Origin: DASRDR01 sp035550795
GTDB taxonomy: Bacteria > Methylomirabilota > Methylomirabilia > Rokubacteriales > DASRDR01
Direction: 5' to 3'
NCBI GenBank assembly: GCA_035550795.1
Contig: DASZOL010000116.1
Span: forward strand, 30,423-94,422
DNA: 64,000 nucleotides
A model generated the notes under the pieces. That model worked only from the letters and a program-made list of their open reading frames with translations, did no database searches and had not been told where the DNA came from. Within the stretch, counting starts at the first letter, position 1, and each line of letters starts with the position of its first letter. The position numbers and the translations under genes were made by a program. Below are positions 37,900 to 46,771 of this stretch, in pieces.

Positions 37900-39906
37900 T
37901 CAGGCCGGCCCGGGATCGAATGGATGGAATGCCGGCAGCGCCTCGGTCTCACCCGCCGTGATCGGCCGCAGGGCCTGCGTCTCATCGAACCAGACGTACT
38001 CGTCGAACTGGTAGGGCAGCGAGGCGTGGAAGTAGTGGCTCTGGAGCTCGGTCTCCGGTCGGTAGACGACCCCAACGGCGCGCTCGAGGCGCGACGGCGC
38101 CAGCTCGGCGCGCACCTCCTCGCGCCTCGGCTCGCGCAGGTGGAGCAGGAAGGCCCTGACCCCGGACTCGTGGCACACTCGCTCGTAGCTCTCGGGGTGC
38201 GACGGCCGGAGGCTCATGACACGCATCGGCCCATCCCAGTCGTGCGCCGCGGCGACCGTTCCGTGGTCGGTGCCCAGGCCGACCAGGAAGGCCGCGTCGC
38301 CGAATCGCTGCCGGCACAGCTGTCCCAGGTTCAGCTCCCCGCGGGCGCTCATCTCCGTCGCCCGCGCGTCGCCGAGATGCGAATTGTGCGCCCACACGAC
38401 CGCCTTCGACGACGGCCCGTGGAATGCGAGCAGGCGCTCCAGCGTGTCGAACATGTGTCGGTCCCGCTGGTTCCAGGACTCGCTCGCCCCGTAATACATC
38501 GCCCGGTAGTAGCGCTCGGCATCGGCGACGAGGCGCGCGTTCTCCGCCGCGTCGAGGAACCGCTCGCCGTCCCGCTCGGCATACTCGAGCTCCCGGCCCA
38601 GCATGTCGCGCAGCATCGCCACGGCCTCCTTCTCGCAGACCCGGTAGCGCCCGCTGATGGCGGCGTGGCCATACGCCTGCGGGTCCGACTGCCAGGGCGT
38701 CAGACACGAGTACCGCTCGCGGGCGAGGCGCGCCGCCGGCGGATCCACGCGCTCGAGGTACTCGAGGACCGAGCGGATCGACGCGAAGAGGCTGTAGAGA
38801 TCCAGGCCGTAGAAGTCCGCCTGCCGCGCGGGCTCGCGGGCCTCGGCGTTGAAGGTCCGCAGCCATTCGACGAAAGCCCAGGTCTCGTGGTTGCGCCACA
38901 TCCAGGTCGGGAAGCGCGCGAACGCCGGCGCCTCCGGACGATGCCCGTCCGGAAGGGCCCGAACGTAGCGGTTGACGCGGCGCGCGTCGGGCCAGTCGGC
39001 CTCCACTGCCACGATCCGGAACCCGCGGGTGCGGAAGAGCTCCCGGGTGATCCGGGCGCGCATCCGATAGAACTCGGACGTGCCGTGGGTCGCCTCCCCG
39101 ATCAGCACCAGTCGTGATGCGCCGGCGCGATCGAGCATCGCGCCGAGGTCATGGTCCTCGATCGACTCGATCGGCTCGGCGGTCTCGCGAACGAGACGGG
39201 CGAGGGTGCTCGGCCGGCTAAGCGGCTGCGAGGGGCGGCCGTCCCACTCGGCGAGCTCTCCCATCCAGCCCTGCGCGCCGATCAGCGGAACGAAGCGCAC
39301 GTCACCGAGCTCCTCCTCGCGCAGACGGCCATCGGCTTCCCGCGTCACCCGCAGCAGACGCTGAAGGCCGCGGCCTTCCCCCACCGGGATCACGAGGCGA
39401 CCGCCGGGTGCCAGCTGGCCCAGAAGCGCCTCGGGCACCTTCGGACCCCCCGCCGCCACGATGATCGCGTCGTACGGAGCGTGCTCGGGCCAGCCGAGCG
39501 TGCCGTCGCCATGGAGCACCGAGACGTTCGAGACTCCGAGGCGGGCGAGCCGCTCGGCCGCGATCTTCGCCAGCTCGGCGTGCCGCTCGACCGTGTACAC
39601 CTCGCGCGCGATCCGGCCGAAAATCGCCGCCGCGTAGCCCGAGCCCGTGCCGACCTCCAGGACGCGGTCCCCCGGGCGGAGGCCGGCCGCGGCCGCCATG
39701 AGGGCGACGATGTACGGCTGCGAGATCGTCTGGCCGCGCTCGATCGGAAGGGGTGTATCGGCATAGGCGAACTCCTCGAGCTCCGGGGGGAGAAACGCCT
39801 CGCGCGGGACGCTCCGCATGGCCTCGAGGACGGTCGGATCACGGACGCCTCGGTCGGCGATGTGGGCCCGGACCATGTGCGCCCGCGCACCTGCCAGATC
39901 AATCAT
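37900..39906 (-). CDS. pcm: Fusion of protein-L-isoaspartate methyltransferase and erythromycin esterase-like domain
   Basis: This 668-residue two-domain protein begins with a methyltransferase (about 1-215): PREAFLPPELEEFAYADTPL, QTISQPYIVALM and the SAM motif VLEVGTGSGYAAAIF, followed by YDAIIVAAGGPKVPEAL. It would repair isoaspartyl damage in aged proteins. From about residue 230 to the end is an EreA/EreB-like domain, with LVLIGEATHGTSEFYRMRA holding the active-site Glu and His, and VWAHNSHLGDARATEM. The esterase substrate is unlikely to be erythromycin. ATG 39906 has GAAGGGG 8 bases upstream. Confidence 0.88.
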   Translation of the reverse strand: MIDLAGARAHMVRAHIADRGVRDPTVLEAMRSVPREAFLPPELEEFAYADTPLPIERGQTISQPYIVALMAAAAGLRPGDRVLEVGTGSGYAAAIFGRIAREVYTVERHAELAKIAAERLARLGVSNVSVLHGDGTLGWPEHAPYDAIIVAAGGPKVPEALLGQLAPGGRLVIPVGEGRGLQRLLRVTREADGRLREEELGDVRFVPLIGAQGWMGELAEWDGRPSQPLSRPSTLARLVRETAEPIESIEDHDLGAMLDRAGASRLVLIGEATHGTSEFYRMRARITRELFRTRGFRIVAVEADWPDARRVNRYVRALPDGHRPEAPAFARFPTWMWRNHETWAFVEWLRTFNAEAREPARQADFYGLDLYSLFASIRSVLEYLERVDPPAARLARERYSCLTPWQSDPQAYGHAAISGRYRVCEKEAVAMLRDMLGRELEYAERDGERFLDAAENARLVADAERYYRAMYYGASESWNQRDRHMFDTLERLLAFHGPSSKAVVWAHNSHLGDARATEMSARGELNLGQLCRQRFGDAAFLVGLGTDHGTVAAAHDWDGPMRVMSLRPSHPESYERVCHESGVRAFLLHLREPRREEVRAELAPSRLERAVGVVYRPETELQSHYFHASLPYQFDEYVWFDETQALRPITAGETEALPAFHPFDPGPA

Positions 39907-40041
39907 CTCCCTCACCCCTTCAAGCGCGGACTCGAGGGACCCGATCGGGAACCCGCCGCCCCCAGCGGTCGTGCCAGCAGCAGACCAGCGGCGGGGTCCC
40001 GCTGCGGAGAGCCGGTGGCGCCGGCGGCGGCCCGGGGGGGC

Positions 40042-40461
40042 TCATTCCTCCGCGACCAGATTCTGGACGGCCTGGAGCACATCGACGTAGCTGGCGATTC
40101 CGACTACCTCGCGCGTGCCGGGACTGATCACGGGAATCGCCCCCACCTTGTTCTCGATCATGAGGTCGATCACCTCGGCCAGATCGGTCTCCGGCCCGGC
40201 CGAGATCACGTCGGAGCTCATCGCGGCCACCACGGGCGTGCCAAGCGTCCGCCGGAGGGCATCGGCTCCCTCGGTCGTCAGCACGCGTCCCACATCCAGA
40301 GAGCCGAGATCGCGATCGCTCAGCATGCCGATCAGGATTCCGCCGCGCGTGACCGGCACGTGGCGAATGTCCATCTCGCGCATGAGATCCCATACCTCCG
40401 CGAGGGTCGCCTGCGGCGTCACGGTGATCGGATTCGGTGTCATCACGTCACGAGCTTTCAT
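40042..40461 (-). CDS. Two-CBS-domain protein
   Basis: This 139-residue protein is made of a CBS pair: KARDVMTPNPITVTPQATLA with MLSDRDLGSL, then VVAAMSSDVISAGPETDLAE with GIASYVDVLQAV. CBS pairs bind adenosine nucleotides and sense energy state. ATG 40461 has AGGAGG upstream. It starts 15 bases after the pfkB stop, so a pfkB-CBS operon is likely; the same pairing of kinase and CBS protein is typical of dormancy regulons. Confidence 0.85.
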   Translation of the reverse strand: MKARDVMTPNPITVTPQATLAEVWDLMREMDIRHVPVTRGGILIGMLSDRDLGSLDVGRVLTTEGADALRRTLGTPVVAAMSSDVISAGPETDLAEVIDLMIENKVGAIPVISPGTREVVGIASYVDVLQAVQNLVAEE

Positions 40462-40476
40462 GGGAACCTCCTCTTT

Positions 40477-41424
40477 CTACCCGGGCGACGTCATCACCTG
40501 AGGATAAAGCCGCTCCACGTCCTCGCGGCGGCAGAGCGCGGTTCCGGGGTTCATCACGGCCGCCGCGCCGGCAGCGACCCCGAAGCGAACGGCCTCACCG
40601 AGGGCGCGCCCCTGGGCGAGGGAAACCACGATGCCCGCCACCATGCTGTCGCCGGCCCCCACGCCGCTCCTGACGCGGACGGCCGGCGATGCCAGGCGCT
40701 CCCGCTCCGAGGCGGTCGTCCAGAGGGCACCACCCGCCCCGAGCGAGAGGACGAGGACCTCGCACCAGCCCCGCTTCACGGCCGTGGCCGCCAGGCTCGC
40801 AAGCGTGGACTCGTCCCCCTCGGGCTCGCCCATCAGCGCCTGGAACTCCCGCAAGCTCGGCTTCAGGAGGTAGACGCCCTCCTCCGCGGCCCGGGCGAGC
40901 GGCGCGCCGGAGGTGTCCAGCACGACCCGGCTTCCCATCTGCCGACCCACCGCCGCCAGGCGCGCGTAGAAATCGACCGGAGCCCCGGGCGGCAGGCTGC
41001 CACTCGCCACCAGGAAGTCAGGCGCGGGACGCAGCTGTCGAACCCAGTCGAGGAAGGCCGGCCATTCGTGGTCCTCGAGGGCCGCGCCCGGCATGCAAAA
41101 ACGGAACTGGCGCCCGCTCACCTCCTCCAGGACGTTGAGATTCTCCCGCGTCCAGCCGGTGACCGGGATCGCCGTGTACCGGACGCCCTCGGCGTCGAGC
41201 AATTGCCGGAGCAGCTCACCGGCGGGCCCCGCCACGGGGAAGCAGGCCAGCGCGTCTCCCCCGAGCTTCCGGATCGCGCGCGCGACGTTGATCCCCCCGC
41301 CTCCCGGCTCGTACGTTGGCGCCTGGCAGCGAAGCTTTCGGTCGGGCAGGACGTAGGGGACGCTCGTGCTCTCGTCAACCGCAGGGTTCATAGTGAGAGT
41401 GGCAATCGAGAGCACCGGTTGCAT
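40477..41424 (-). CDS. pfkB: 6-phosphofructokinase II (PfkB type)
   Basis: This 315-residue ribokinase-family sugar kinase closely follows the E. coli Pfk-2 pattern: PTYEPGGGGINVARAI, WTRENLNV, RFCMPGAALEDHEW, SGSLPPGAPVD, and the catalytic GVGAGDSMVAG with Asp259. The end VMNPGTALCRREDVERLY also matches. It phosphorylates fructose-6-P, with tagatose-6-P or fructose-1-P as alternative substrates in relatives. Start ATG 41424 is placed by homology; the open frame upstream is Arg-rich and not coding. Confidence 0.9.
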   Translation of the reverse strand: MQPVLSIATLTMNPAVDESTSVPYVLPDRKLRCQAPTYEPGGGGINVARAIRKLGGDALACFPVAGPAGELLRQLLDAEGVRYTAIPVTGWTRENLNVLEEVSGRQFRFCMPGAALEDHEWPAFLDWVRQLRPAPDFLVASGSLPPGAPVDFYARLAAVGRQMGSRVVLDTSGAPLARAAEEGVYLLKPSLREFQALMGEPEGDESTLASLAATAVKRGWCEVLVLSLGAGGALWTTASERERLASPAVRVRSGVGAGDSMVAGIVVSLAQGRALGEAVRFGVAAGAAAVMNPGTALCRREDVERLYPQVMTSPG

Positions 41425-41678
41425 CTCCGGGCGAGTCCGCTCAGGCACGCTCGTGCTCGAGTTCGGACGTGTACCGCGCGTCGCGCGCGGCGCTGTTGCA
41501 GCGTGCGCGATGGCGGAGGGCCCGTTGACCGGCGGTGACGAGCGCCGGCTGTCCCTTCCACGCCCGCATCGCCGGCGCCTGCGACGCTCGACCATAGGAG
41601 GGCGAGCCAAACGCGCGCGCAATGGATTCGAGGCCTGGGGCGTCCATCGCCGGCCATCTCATCGGGCGTGCGGGCCGC

Positions 41679-42332
41679 CTAGTCGGCGAGCACGAGCTTG
41701 TTCAGGACGCCGGAGACGCCGGGCGACGCCCAGGCCACTCGCTCGGCTTCCTGCTTCTCCGCCCAGGACCGCACGTGTCCCCGCAGGACCACCGCGCTGC
41801 CTTCGAGCTCGACGCTGATGCGTCGGGCGTCGACCTCGGCGCTGCGCTTGAACGCCTCCTCGATCTTCGTCTTGATTGCGCCACACGTCAGCCCCGGCCT
41901 GACCGTCACCTGGTTGCTGACGCCCAGCACTCCGGTGAGACGGCGCACGGCCTCCTCGGCCGCAGTCCGCTGGTATCCCCAATCCACGTTCCCCTCGAGA
42001 GCGATCCAGCCCTTCCTCACCACGACCTTGACGCGGTCGGGCGGGACCGAGCTGTTCCATTCAAGTGCGTCGACCGCGGCCCGGGCGATGTCCGAATCCG
42101 AGCGCTGGCTGGCACCGGGCAAGTGAACCTTGATCTCGCTCACCATACCTTTCACGCCTGCCACGCGCAGCGCGGCTCGCTCGGCCTCGACCTTCTCGTG
42201 GTGGCTGCCGACCTCTCCACCCAGGGTCACGACGCCGTCCTTGACCGACACGCCAATCTCGCTGGCGTCGATTGCGGGGTCCCACGCGAGCTCGTCCAGC
42301 ACATGCCCTTTCAAGACGATGTCGGTCTTCAT
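41679..42332 (-). CDS. Triple BON-domain protein
   Basis: This 217-residue protein consists of three BON domains (about 5-70, 77-140 and 145-213), each with a GxVxLxGxV core: DGVVTLGGEVGSHHEKVEAE, KGWIALEGNVDWGYQRTAAE and GSAVVLRGHVRSWAEKQEAE. There is no signal peptide, unlike OsmY, so it probably acts in the cytoplasm. BON domains bind phospholipid and are induced by osmotic or anaerobic stress. ATG 42332 has GGGAGG upstream. Confidence 0.88.
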   Translation of the reverse strand: MKTDIVLKGHVLDELAWDPAIDASEIGVSVKDGVVTLGGEVGSHHEKVEAERAALRVAGVKGMVSEIKVHLPGASQRSDSDIARAAVDALEWNSSVPPDRVKVVVRKGWIALEGNVDWGYQRTAAEEAVRRLTGVLGVSNQVTVRPGLTCGAIKTKIEEAFKRSAEVDARRISVELEGSAVVLRGHVRSWAEKQEAERVAWASPGVSGVLNKLVLAD

Positions 42333-42433
42333 GCCGCCTCCCGTCGTGGGGTCACCGCGTGCGTCGCCGATGCGGGCGCCGACGTCGCAGTCTCCTCATC
42401 GCGCAACCCATGGATCGCGCAAAGAACCAGCGC

Positions 42434-43672
42434 TCATCGCGCATGCGCCGGCGCCTTGGTCCCTGGGACCTGCTTCAGCGGAGCGATCGCCTCCTGGATC
42501 GGCACGCCCAACGCAACACCGTCGAGATCGCGGGCCACGGCGGTCGTCAGCCCGATGACCCGGCCCGAGATGGCGAAGATCGGCCCGCCGCTCCCGCCGA
42601 TGCTCGTTCCGGCGTCGTGCGCCAGCTGGTGTGGCCGCTTGTCCGTCAGCCGGCCCCAGGTGGGGTACGGCCGGATCTGTCTCAATCGGCTGAGCCGCTC
42701 CAAGAGCGCGGGTATGTCGACGGTCTCGTCGGAGATCTCCGCGACGTCGCGGTCGATGAGTGTCTCGAGCAGGGCGGGATCGACCCGCGCCAGCAGCAGG
42801 TCGAGCCCCGCCGGATACCCCAGTGCGATCACCGGTCGTCCCGGCACGGCATGCGCCCCAGCCGGGTCGAGCGGGAGCACGGGTATCGATCGGGGAACCT
42901 TCCCCCGGAGCACGATCAGATCCACCCTCTCGGACGCCCTCTCGGGACTCAGGGACACCGGCTCCGGGACTCCGGGGAAGAACGCCCGCAACTGGGCGGC
43001 GCGCGGCGTCACGCCTTCCTGGTCGAGGAGGTCCATCAGCCCCTCGTCTGCCTCCCAGGGTCGCGCGACGTGACGGCTCGTCAGGATCGCGCCGTCCCGT
43101 CGCACGAGAAAGCCGGTGCCCAGGAACGTCGTCCGCACGATGGGCCCCTGGCCGTCAGCGGACATCCGCGGCCAGCCGAGGAGCCCGCGGGCGGGGCGAC
43201 CCCGCGCATCGACGTCGAGATACCGCAAGGGCCTGCCCGCGCTGTCCTCGTAGACGACGACCCCCTGGATCAGCGGAACGCCCGACGCATAGGCGTCGAG
43301 GATCCGCTCGGCGGCGTCTCGCTCGATCTCCAATGCCCGGACCTGCCGCTCGATCCGGTCCAGCCGGTCGCGGCCCCGCGCGAGGAGCGGCGCGACGTCC
43401 TGCCCGTAGGCCGACAACCGCTGCCGGCCCTCCGCGATCTCGCGCTCGAGCGCCTCGCGCCGGGCCCGCTCCACTTCGAGGTCAGCCGTGAGCTGCACGG
43501 CGGCCCGCCGGATCGCGCGCTGGTCGGAGTACAGCCAGGCTCCGCCCGCCACACCGAGCGCGACGACGACAGCGGCCAGGCCCGGGAGGAGCCGCCGGAG
43601 CGAGAGGTCGATCCGCCTCGGGGCGGAAGGCTCCCGGGTCGGCGCCGGCGGCGGGCGGTGGCTTGGGCTCAT
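42434..43672 (-). CDS. Membrane-anchored trypsin-like serine protease
   Basis: This 412-residue protein has a proline-rich cytoplasmic start, one TM (about 30-47, GLAAVVVALGVAGGAWLY), a charged coiled coil (55-125) and a chymotrypsin-fold domain. The triad fits His201 (LTSRHVA), Asp251 (VDLIVL) and Ser361 (GTSIGGSGGPIF). There is no PDZ domain, so it is not a standard DegP/DegS. ATG 43672 overlaps the stop of the nucleotidyltransferase gene (ATGA). It is likely an envelope quality-control or signalling protease. Confidence 0.82.
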   Translation of the reverse strand: MSPSHRPPPAPTREPSAPRRIDLSLRRLLPGLAAVVVALGVAGGAWLYSDQRAIRRAAVQLTADLEVERARREALEREIAEGRQRLSAYGQDVAPLLARGRDRLDRIERQVRALEIERDAAERILDAYASGVPLIQGVVVYEDSAGRPLRYLDVDARGRPARGLLGWPRMSADGQGPIVRTTFLGTGFLVRRDGAILTSRHVARPWEADEGLMDLLDQEGVTPRAAQLRAFFPGVPEPVSLSPERASERVDLIVLRGKVPRSIPVLPLDPAGAHAVPGRPVIALGYPAGLDLLLARVDPALLETLIDRDVAEISDETVDIPALLERLSRLRQIRPYPTWGRLTDKRPHQLAHDAGTSIGGSGGPIFAISGRVIGLTTAVARDLDGVALGVPIQEAIAPLKQVPGTKAPAHAR

Positions 43673-44637
43673 CGCCCGCTGCCGGCTGAGGCCAGCACCG
43701 CGGTCGCCGCCGGAGCGGCCCACGCCGGCCGGATGCCCAGGCGCGTCAGCGTGCCCAGTACGCGCGCCGGCGCCCCCCAATCACTCCACGTGACTCCCCG
43801 GACCGGCAACACTGCGAGCTTGTCGGCCTGCATCCCCAGCACGTCCGCCGAAAAGCTCGTGGAGGGCAGCTCGGCGTAGAGCGATCGCATCGCCCGCCGC
43901 TCCCCGATGGTCGAGCGCCGGTGCCAGGCGGTCATGAACGCGGCGTGGAGCACGGGACTGGCCGCGCGGATCAGGACGCACAGCGTTCGCACCCGGGCCA
44001 CCAGGACGAAGCTGTTCCAGAGACAGCCCCGCTCGAAGAGCGTCTCCGCGATCGCTAGCGGCGGCTTCTCCCAGAACCGCCGGACGCGGTAGACGGGATA
44101 CGCGGTCGGCCCAGGGAGCGGCTCGCCCGCTTCGATCCAGCCGTACTGGACCTCGGGGCCGTCGGCCTCGATCCCGAGCAGGATGACCAGGTCAGGCTGG
44201 GCCTCGACGGCGGCGAAGGCAGCCTCCACGTGGTCCATGAAGCGCGCGTCGTCCGAGACGTAGTGGTCCGACGGAAACAGAGCCACCGGGTCCGGCAGGC
44301 CACCCTCCGCGACCCGAAGCAGACCGTAGAGCACCGCGGGCGCCGTGCCGCGCCCGCAGGGCTGCACGACCAGCGGGCCGAGCGGCCACTTGGCGAGGAG
44401 CGGCCCATAGAACCGCTCGTGAGCGCGGGTGAGAACGAGGCACGTCCGTTCGGGTCGCACGATGCGAGCGACGCGGGTGCGCGTCCGATCCAGCATCGTC
44501 TCGCCGTCCACAATCGGACAGAACTGCTTCGGCCGGTCGTCCCCGGTGATCCGCCGTGTGAGCGGCCGGAGCCGGATCCCCTCACCGCCAGCCAGGATCA
44601 TTGCCCATCTGCCCGGCCGGTTCGCCCCGGACTCCAT
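43669..44637 (-). CDS. Mannose-1-phosphate guanylyltransferase-like sugar nucleotidyltransferase
   Basis: This 322-residue enzyme has the N-terminal nucleotide-binding signature ILAGGEGIRLRPLTRRI, then DDRPKQFCPI (the PKQF motif of GMP/mannose-1-P guanylyltransferases), and the metal Asp in FPSDHYVSD. The acceptor region continues with a Trp-rich WEKPPLAIAETLFERGCLWN, typical of ManC. The C-terminal mannose-isomerase domain is absent. ATG 44637 has GGGGAGGA. It leads a two-gene operon with the serine protease behind a sigma-54 type promoter. Confidence 0.82.
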   Translation of the reverse strand: MESGANRPGRWAMILAGGEGIRLRPLTRRITGDDRPKQFCPIVDGETMLDRTRTRVARIVRPERTCLVLTRAHERFYGPLLAKWPLGPLVVQPCGRGTAPAVLYGLLRVAEGGLPDPVALFPSDHYVSDDARFMDHVEAAFAAVEAQPDLVILLGIEADGPEVQYGWIEAGEPLPGPTAYPVYRVRRFWEKPPLAIAETLFERGCLWNSFVLVARVRTLCVLIRAASPVLHAAFMTAWHRRSTIGERRAMRSLYAELPSTSFSADVLGMQADKLAVLPVRGVTWSDWGAPARVLGTLTRLGIRPAWAAPAATAVLASAGSGR

Positions 44638-44685
44638 CGCTCCTCCCCGCATGGCGCACCACGCGCAACGAGCCGAACACGATGT

Positions 44686-44701
44686 AGCAACCGGCCTGCC
44701 A
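44686..44701 (-). promoter_or_regulatory. Sigma-54 type -24/-12 promoter for nucleotidyltransferase-protease operon
   Basis: Read leftward, the site is TGGCAG-GCCGG-TTGCT with GG-N10-GC exact. Predicted start is near 44675, leaving a leader of about 38 bases containing GGGGAGGA. Confidence 0.65.
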
Positions 44702-44864
44702 CACCCGTTCACGGTCGCAAGACTGCACGTCGCTGGGTATGGTATGGCGCCAGTGACGGGGTCGGCCGGTCGACCGCCGCCGGGGAGGTGCGGCGCGTGT
44801 GCCCCAGGCGGGGCGGCGGTGGGACACTCCGACGCCGAGGCGCCCAGCCGTCCACCGCTTCCAA

Positions 44865-44880
44865 TGGCACTCGGGTTGCA
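44865..44880 (+). promoter_or_regulatory. Sigma-54 type -24/-12 promoter for usp and downstream genes
   Basis: The site TGGCAC-TCGGG-TTGCA matches the -24/-12 consensus at every fixed position. Predicted start is near 44891, giving a leader of about 52 bases before the usp ATG. Confidence 0.75.
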
Positions 44881-44942
44881 ACCTCACTCGTGGGAGCGAA
44901 GCGTGTTGAGAGATGGGATTCGCACCCGCCCGGGAGGGGGCC

Positions 44943-45773
44943 ATGGGACTCAAGGACCTGCTGGTGCACGTGGACACGGACGCGGCCTGTGACTCGCGAC
45001 TGGACGTGGCCGTCGGGCTGGCCGCGAAGCACGAAGCTCATCTCACGGGCCTCCATGTCATGGCATGGCCCCAGTTACCGGGCTACGTCGAGGTCGAGCT
45101 GCCGCGGACCTTCCTGGACGAGCAACACCGCCACCTCGAGGATCGCGCCCGCCAGGCCGAGGAGCGGTTCCACGAGCGGGCTCGCCGGCGCGGGATTCGC
45201 GGCGAGTGGCGGGTCGACTCCGGCAACCTGATCGGGAGAGCGAAGCTCCATGCTCGATACGCCGACGTCACGGTTGTCGCACAGGGTCTGGACCTCGTCG
45301 ACGCCCCCCATGACCTCGCCTTCCTTCCCGAAGAGCTGGCTCTCGGAGTCGGGCGGCCCGTGCTGGTCGTCCCGCGCTACGGCACCTTCGAGAGGGTCGG
45401 TGAGCACGTCCTGATCGCATGGAACGGGACGCGCGAGGCTACCCGGGCGGTGCACGACGCCCTCCCGCTCCTGAAGCTTGCGACGAAGGTCACCGTGCTC
45501 TCGATCGACCCCGAGCACGGGACCGAGCCCCGCGTGCCGGGTGCGGACATCGCGCTTCACCTGGCCCGTCACGGCATCGCCGCCGAAGCAGCCTCGACCC
45601 CGGGCCTCGACATCGGTGTCGGGGATCTCCTCCTCTCCCGTGCGGCCGATCTCGGCGCCGATCTCATCGTCATGGGGGCCTACGGGCACTCGCGCGTGCG
45701 CGAGATGGTGCTGGGAGGCGCGACCCGACACATCCTCCAGCACATGACGGTACCCGTGCTGATGTCTCACTGA
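44943..45773 (+). CDS. Universal stress protein, two-domain type
   Basis: This 276-residue protein has a degenerate first UspA domain (GLKDLLVHVDTDAACDSRLD) and an intact second one ending VMGAYGHSRVREMVLGGATRHI and VPVLMSH, the variant in which Gly replaces Ser. This is the UspE/two-domain subgroup common near anaerobic-metabolism genes. ATG 44943 has GGAGGGGG just upstream and is preferred over the in-frame ATG at 44913. It leads a run of stress genes (DUF6335, HPF). Confidence 0.88.
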   Translation: MGLKDLLVHVDTDAACDSRLDVAVGLAAKHEAHLTGLHVMAWPQLPGYVEVELPRTFLDEQHRHLEDRARQAEERFHERARRRGIRGEWRVDSGNLIGRAKLHARYADVTVVAQGLDLVDAPHDLAFLPEELALGVGRPVLVVPRYGTFERVGEHVLIAWNGTREATRAVHDALPLLKLATKVTVLSIDPEHGTEPRVPGADIALHLARHGIAAEAASTPGLDIGVGDLLLSRAADLGADLIVMGAYGHSRVREMVLGGATRHILQHMTVPVLMSH

Positions 45774-45843
45774 ACATGGCCTAGAGTGGAACAACGTCGA
45801 GGCCCTCCTCGGCGGTCGTGAACAGATAACCCCGGAGGCAGTG

Positions 45844-46203
45844 ATGAAGAAGAAGGCCAAGCGGTCAGCGCGACCAGCCCGCCGGACGCGGTCCGAATCA
45901 AGACCGAGCGTGGAATCCCTGGAGCAGCTGCGCGCGATCGAGGCAGGCTCGGGAGCGGGGCAAAAGCTGACCGGAGGCGACGTGGATGCCGACTGGCAGC
46001 GGGCGGCCAGCTCGGGCGAGGAGGCGGTGGGCGGGAGCGTCGCCACGCCGGACCAGGACGTCGTGGACGCGATCGGCGAGGCTCTCGGCGTCCCGCAGGC
46101 GCCCGACGCCGAGGTGCGCATCTCCGAGGACATCCTTCGAGACCGAGACCGGCACTACTGGGATCTGGAGCGGAAGGCCGACGACGACGCGTCCTCGCGC
46201 TGA
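45844..46203 (+). CDS. DUF6335 family protein
   Basis: This 119-residue protein has a very basic N-terminus (MKKKAKRSARPARR) and the conserved block LTGGDVDADWQRAASSGEEA followed by VGGSVATPDQDVVDAIGEALG, then a C-terminal ERD/RDRHYWDLE helix. These features match DUF6335, a small protein of unknown role frequent in cyanobacteria and soil bacteria. A GGAGG site lies 5 bases before ATG 45844. Its position after usp and before an HPF-like gene suggests a stress role. Confidence 0.75.
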   Translation: MKKKAKRSARPARRTRSESRPSVESLEQLRAIEAGSGAGQKLTGGDVDADWQRAASSGEEAVGGSVATPDQDVVDAIGEALGVPQAPDAEVRISEDILRDRDRHYWDLERKADDDASSR

Positions 46204-46269
46204 TGGCGTGGGTCGGCGCCGCCGGCGCGTCCGCGCAGGGAGAACTCGCGCCCGAGCAAGGAGCAAGAC

Positions 46270-46689
46270 ATGGCCATCGACATCCGAGGCATCCCCATCG
46301 ACCGCGACCTGCGCACCCACGTCGCGACCCGGATCACGGGCGCCGTGGCGGACCTCCCGACAAGACCGATCGCGACGCTTGTCACGTTCTTCGACGAGAA
46401 CGGGCCGAAGGGTGGACGGGCCATGCGCTGCGCAGTGACCATGCGGCTCCCGCGCCGCCCACACGTCCGCATCGAGAACATCGCCGAGACGCCCCGGCTT
46501 GCTTTCGACGGCGCGTTCGCAAAGCTGGAGCGGGACCTCAAGCAGGCCCGGAACCGCGATCTTGAAAGCAAGCGGCGTCCGAAGAAGTACTACGCTGCCA
46601 GCCAGCTCATGAAGCCAGAGGGGGCCGGCCAGGGCGTCGTGCCCGGGCGCAGGACTGGTCGGCGGAGCCCCAGCCGCCGCCGCGCCTGA
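46270..46689 (+). CDS. HPF/RaiA-like ribosome-associated protein
   Basis: This 139-residue protein carries the beta-alpha-beta-beta-beta-alpha HPF/RaiA fold: MAIDIRGIPIDRDLRTHVAT, then strands through VRIENIAETPRLAFDGAFAK and a basic helix LERDLKQARNRDLESKRRPK. Such proteins bind the 30S decoding site and hibernate or protect ribosomes. The C-terminal tail is Arg-rich and lacks the long-HPF dimerisation domain. ATG 46270 has AAGGAG. A palindromic hairpin follows the stop. Confidence 0.82.
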   Translation: MAIDIRGIPIDRDLRTHVATRITGAVADLPTRPIATLVTFFDENGPKGGRAMRCAVTMRLPRRPHVRIENIAETPRLAFDGAFAKLERDLKQARNRDLESKRRPKKYYAASQLMKPEGAGQGVVPGRRTGRRSPSRRRA

Positions 46690-46692
46690 CGG

Positions 46693-46710
46693 CCAGCCGC
46701 CGGCGGCTGG
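46693..46710 (+). terminator. 18-base perfect palindrome after the HPF gene, likely terminator
   Basis: CCAGCCGCC (46693-46701) and GGCGGCTGG (46702-46710) are exact complements starting 4 bases after the HPF stop. The palindrome has no separate loop, so a few central pairs would open. Confidence 0.55.
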
Positions 46711-46771
46711 GCCTTCGCAACCGGCCACGATCCGGAGCATTCAGGCTGAGCGTCCCGGCTCGGATCCTGCC

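Larger units (their letters stand above)
44638..44942. other. 305-base divergent control region with back-to-back sigma-54 type promoters
   Basis: There is no gene here. It contains a leftward site at 44686-44701 and a rightward site at 44865-44880. GGGACA (44821-44826) lies about 40 bases before the rightward -24 and about 120 bases from the leftward one, where a shared activator could serve both. Confidence 0.6.
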
